NCBI RefSeq assembly: GCF_039839375.1
Contig: NZ_JBDOQU010000016.1
Location: 1-64,000 of the forward strand
Source of the DNA: JBDOQU01 sp039839375
GTDB lineage: Bacteria > Pseudomonadota > Alphaproteobacteria > DSM-16000 > Inquilinaceae
Reading direction: 5' to 3'
DNA length: 64,000 nucleotides
Shown here piece after piece: positions 61,502 to 64,000 of this stretch (the stretch's first letter is position 1; every line of letters starts with the position of its first letter). The position numbers and the translations under genes are program-made. The notes under the pieces were generated by a model that worked only from the letters and a program-made list of their open reading frames with translations, searched no databases and was not told the origin of the DNA.

Positions 61502-62059
61502 GTGGCGAATGATGATCGCACCAGGATCGTTCCAAGGAAAACGCCTGAATCCGCAGCCATGGTGGCGAACGTCAAACGGGCGATGGCGATCACCGCCGCT
61601 CTCAACCGTTTGACGTATGACGATGCCGATGAAGTCCGTGCCCTGTTCAGCGACCTTATCGGGAAGAAGGTGGACGACAGTTTTTCATTGATCCCGCCGT
61701 TCTACACGGAAAGCGGGGTCAATATCAGTGTCGGACGTAATGTATTCGTAAATCAGAATTGCACTTTCTATGACCTTGGCGGCCTGGACATCGCCGACGA
61801 TGTGATGATCGGGCCGAACGTGAGCCTCATCACGACCGGTCACCCCATTGAACCTTCCCGGCGGCGCGCATTTGTTATCGCAAAGCCCATCGTCATCGAG
61901 AGAAACGTCTGGATCGCCGCCGGCGCGACCATCATCGGTGGCGTAAGGGTAGGCGAAAACTCGGTTGTTGCGGCAGGTTCGGTGGTCACCAGGGACGTTC
62001 CGCCTAATGTCCTTGTCGGAGGAAATCCGGCGCGGGTCATTCGTTCGATTGCCGACTGA
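61502..62059 (+). CDS. Hexapeptide-repeat acetyltransferase, Maa/LacA type
   Basis: The 185-residue left-handed beta-helix O-acetyltransferase resembles maltose or galactoside acetyltransferases: 'NVFVNQNCTFYDLGGLDIAD' (core NQNCTFYDLGGL), 'MIGPNVSLITTGHP' with the catalytic His, and 'GATIIGGVRVGENSVVAAGSVVTRDVP' (core AGATIIGGVRVGENS). The start is GTG with GGAG about 10 bases upstream. Codon use and base composition look AT-richer than its neighbours, which suggests horizontal gain. The sugar acceptor is unknown. Confidence 0.9.
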   Translation: MANDDRTRIVPRKTPESAAMVANVKRAMAITAALNRLTYDDADEVRALFSDLIGKKVDDSFSLIPPFYTESGVNISVGRNVFVNQNCTFYDLGGLDIADDVMIGPNVSLITTGHPIEPSRRRAFVIAKPIVIERNVWIAAGATIIGGVRVGENSVVAAGSVVTRDVPPNVLVGGNPARVIRSIAD

Positions 62060-62174
62060 GGAAAACACCCGCAAGGGGGCGATCGGCTACCTCGAAAGCA
62101 AGGAACGGATTGTGCGAGACGAACCCCCGAAAGACGTGAGCGGAACAGGGCCGGCGTCCCGCCCCCGTCACGCC

Positions 62175-63176
62175 CTACACCCGGATCAGCCCCATGATGT
62201 CCTGGACCTCGCGGAGGATGGGGTCGGCGATGGCGCGCGCCCTGGCGCCGCCGTCGCGGAGGATTGAATCGACATGGGCCGGATCGGCCATCAGGCGCGC
62301 CAACTCATCCGCGATGGGCGCGAGCTTCGCCACCGCGAGGTCGGCCAGATCGGACTTGAAGCCGGAGAACTGGCTGCCGCCATATTGCGCCAGCACCTCG
62401 TCGACCGGCCGTTCCGCCAGCGCCGAGAAGATGGTGACGAGGTTGCGCGCCTCCGGCCGCGTCTCCAGTCCGGCTTCTTCCGACGGCAGCGGTTCGGGAT
62501 CGGTCCTCGCCTTGCGGAACTTCAGGGCCAGCGTGTCGGCATCGTCGGTGAGGTTGATGCGGCTATAGTCCGATTCGTCGGACTTACTCATCTTCTTCGT
62601 GCCGTCGCGCAGGCTCATGACGCGGGTCGCCGCGCCCAGTATCTGCGGCTCCGTCAGCGGGAAGAAGTCGCGGCCGTAGCGATGGTTGAACGACCCCGCG
62701 ATCTCCCGCGTCAGCTCAAGATGCTGCTTCTGGTCCTCGCCGACCGGAACGTGGGTCCCCTTATAGACCAGGATGTCGGCCGCCATCAGGACCGGATAGG
62801 CTAGGAGACCCAGCCCGGCATTGTCCCGCTGCTTGCCGGCCTTGTCCTTGAACTGGGTCATCCGGTTCAGCCAGCCGAGCGGCGTCTGACAGGAGAGCAG
62901 CCAGGAAAGCTCGCTATGGGCCGTCACCTGGCTCTGCGCGAACAGGATCGATTTCGCGGGATCGATGCCGCAGGCGATCAGGGTTGCCGCCAGCTCCCGC
63001 GTCTGCGCCCGCAAATCGTCGGGGTTCTGCGGCAGCGTCAGGGCGTGGAGGTCGACCACGCAATAGATCGTCTCATATTCCGGCCCCTGGAGCGCGACCC
63101 AGTTCCGCACCGCGCCCAGATAATTGCCCAGATGCATTTTGTGGGTCGGCTGGATGCCGGAGAAGATGCGCTTCAT
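62175..63176 (-). CDS. trpS: Tryptophanyl-tRNA synthetase
   Basis: TrpRS charges tRNA-Trp. The 333-residue class I synthetase has the HIGH-like 'PTHKMHLGNYLGAV' and the KMSKS loop 'KKMSKSDESDY', with 'DIASL'-like Trp-binding segments between ('MAADILVYKGTHVPVGEDQ', core ADILVYKGTHVPVG). It is at full length and converges with the acetyltransferase gene. It follows murJ on the same strand by 67 bases. Confidence 0.97.
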   Translation of the reverse strand: MKRIFSGIQPTHKMHLGNYLGAVRNWVALQGPEYETIYCVVDLHALTLPQNPDDLRAQTRELAATLIACGIDPAKSILFAQSQVTAHSELSWLLSCQTPLGWLNRMTQFKDKAGKQRDNAGLGLLAYPVLMAADILVYKGTHVPVGEDQKQHLELTREIAGSFNHRYGRDFFPLTEPQILGAATRVMSLRDGTKKMSKSDESDYSRINLTDDADTLALKFRKARTDPEPLPSEEAGLETRPEARNLVTIFSALAERPVDEVLAQYGGSQFSGFKSDLADLAVAKLAPIADELARLMADPAHVDSILRDGGARARAIADPILREVQDIMGLIRV

Positions 63177-63243
63177 GGAGCCCTTGCGTTGGATGGGGTG
63201 CGGGGGAAAGCGCCCGCGTTATCGCCGCGCCGTCCGCGAGGGG

Positions 63244-64000
63244 TCAAGAGGCCTTGTCGGCCAGGGACCGGCTGAGAAGGGACCGGATCTCCCCCGGCCG
63301 GACCGATCCGGTGAGGATCGCCGCGGAGAAATAGACCGCCGCGCCGCCGAGGATGAGCAAGGCGAGCGGCCCCGCGCCTTCCAGCCCCGGCGGTATCGGC
63401 GCCAGCATCTCCGACATCACGTCGAGCGCGCCGGCCAGCAGCAACGCGGAGAAGAGGAACCCCGGCAGCCGGCGGCGCAGGCGTCGGTCCGGCCGCAGCG
63501 ATCCCTCGCGGTGGAGCCCCCGCGCCAGCAACCCGGCGGTCAGCCAGCTCGACAGGCCGGTGGCGAGCGCGATGCCGGCATGGCCCAGCCAGCCGATCAA
63601 GGCGAGGCTGAGGACGATGTTGGCGACCACCCCGGCGACGGCGGCGCGAACCGGGCTTGTCGTGTCGTGCCGGGCGAAATGGGCGGTGGAGAAGACCTTG
63701 GCCATGATGTAGGCCGGGATGCCGACGGCATAGCCGGTGAGCGCGGCCGCCGTCGCCGCCGTTTCCGCCGGGCCGAAAGCACCGCGTTCGAACAGCACCG
63801 ACAATATCGATTCCGGAATGATCGCCAGCGCGACGGCGGCGGGCAGGGCGAACAGCAGCCCATATTCCAGCGCCCGGTTCTGCGTATCGCCCGCCGCGCC
63901 CGCCTTGCCGGCGGCGATCTGCCGGGTGAGCGGCGGCAGGAGGGCGGTGCCGATCGCGATGCCGACGACGCCCAGCGGAAGCTGGTTCAGCCGGTCGGCG
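63244..64000 (-). CDS. murJ: Lipid II flippase MurJ, C-terminal part
   Basis: MurJ flips lipid II across the inner membrane for peptidoglycan synthesis. The window holds about 252 C-terminal residues; the 5' end of the gene lies beyond position 64000. The frame opens with 'ADRLNQLPLGVVGIAIGTALLPPLTRQI' (core LNQLPLGVVGIAIGTA), a MurJ/MviN hallmark, followed by 'SVLFERGAFGPAET' and several membrane helices. The ATG at 63804 is internal, not the start. Confidence 0.93.
   Translation of the reverse strand, partial: ADRLNQLPLGVVGIAIGTALLPPLTRQIAAGKAGAAGDTQNRALEYGLLFALPAAVALAIIPESILSVLFERGAFGPAETAATAAALTGYAVGIPAYIMAKVFSTAHFARHDTTSPVRAAVAGVVANIVLSLALIGWLGHAGIALATGLSSWLTAGLLARGLHREGSLRPDRRLRRRLPGFLFSALLLAGALDVMSEMLAPIPPGLEGAGPLALLILGGAAVYFSAAILTGSVRPGEIRSLLSRSLADKAS

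Overview
This is a GC-rich bacterial chromosome segment that reads as an alphaproteobacterium. The pointers are the hisB-hisH-hisA-hisF-hisE order, the miaB-phoH-ybeY-corC-lnt-metK block, the rimP-nusA-ylxR-infB-rbfA-truB-rpsO-pnp block, a MucR/Ros regulator and an ornithine-lipid gene pair. A Rhodospirillales-like organism is my best guess, but this is inference from gene content and not a measured placement. No phage, transposase, CRISPR array, rRNA or tRNA gene was recognised.

Left quarter (1-19.4 kb), the accessory part. One 15.7-kb gene on the minus strand encodes a 5,242-residue type I secreted, LapA-like adhesin. It has an N-terminal retention-like module with a PAAG dialanine site, many tandem beta-sandwich repeats, four Calx-beta domains, a von Willebrand A domain, six RTX nonapeptides and a C-terminal secretion signal. 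Divergent from it is a small ribbon-helix-helix plus PAS-like protein, a candidate regulator. Next come the 4.5S SRP RNA gene with its own promoter (minus strand), an MFS transporter and a Phd/VapC-type toxin-antitoxin pair with a palindromic operator.

19.4-31.5 kb. A minus-strand histidine operon (hisB-hisH-GNAT-hisA-hisF-hisE-HIT) is divergent from hslVU. It is followed by an orphan AbrB-type antitoxin flanked by repeats, a sodium/proton antiporter with a cyclic-nucleotide-binding tail, inorganic pyrophosphatase and a YejA-like solute-binding protein.

31.5-52 kb. A GNAT protein and a chemoreceptor precede two long minus-strand housekeeping blocks. One covers transcription, translation initiation and RNA decay (rimP to pnp). 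The other runs from miaB to trmB and covers tRNA and rRNA maturation, lipoprotein acylation and SAM synthesis.

52-64 kb. This part holds the olsB/olsA-like ornithine-lipid pair, mucR, a TusA-like protein, tsaB-rimI, a VanX-like dipeptidase, a RutE-like nitroreductase, a Bax-like glucosaminidase and an NfuA-type Fe-S protein. A TauE-TIGR02186-UspA operon, a hexapeptide acetyltransferase, trpS and the C-terminal part of murJ follow; murJ is cut by the window edge.

Two families of palindromic intergenic repeats recur. One is a roughly 120-bp composite with 'GTCATGCxGGA...TCCxGCATGAC' ends, seen near 0.1, 16.9, 19.3 and 31.4 kb. The other is a GGGGAGG-type long inverted repeat, seen near 25.6, 26.0, 33.9 and 38.1 kb; the last copy lies inside the infB-rbfA interval.
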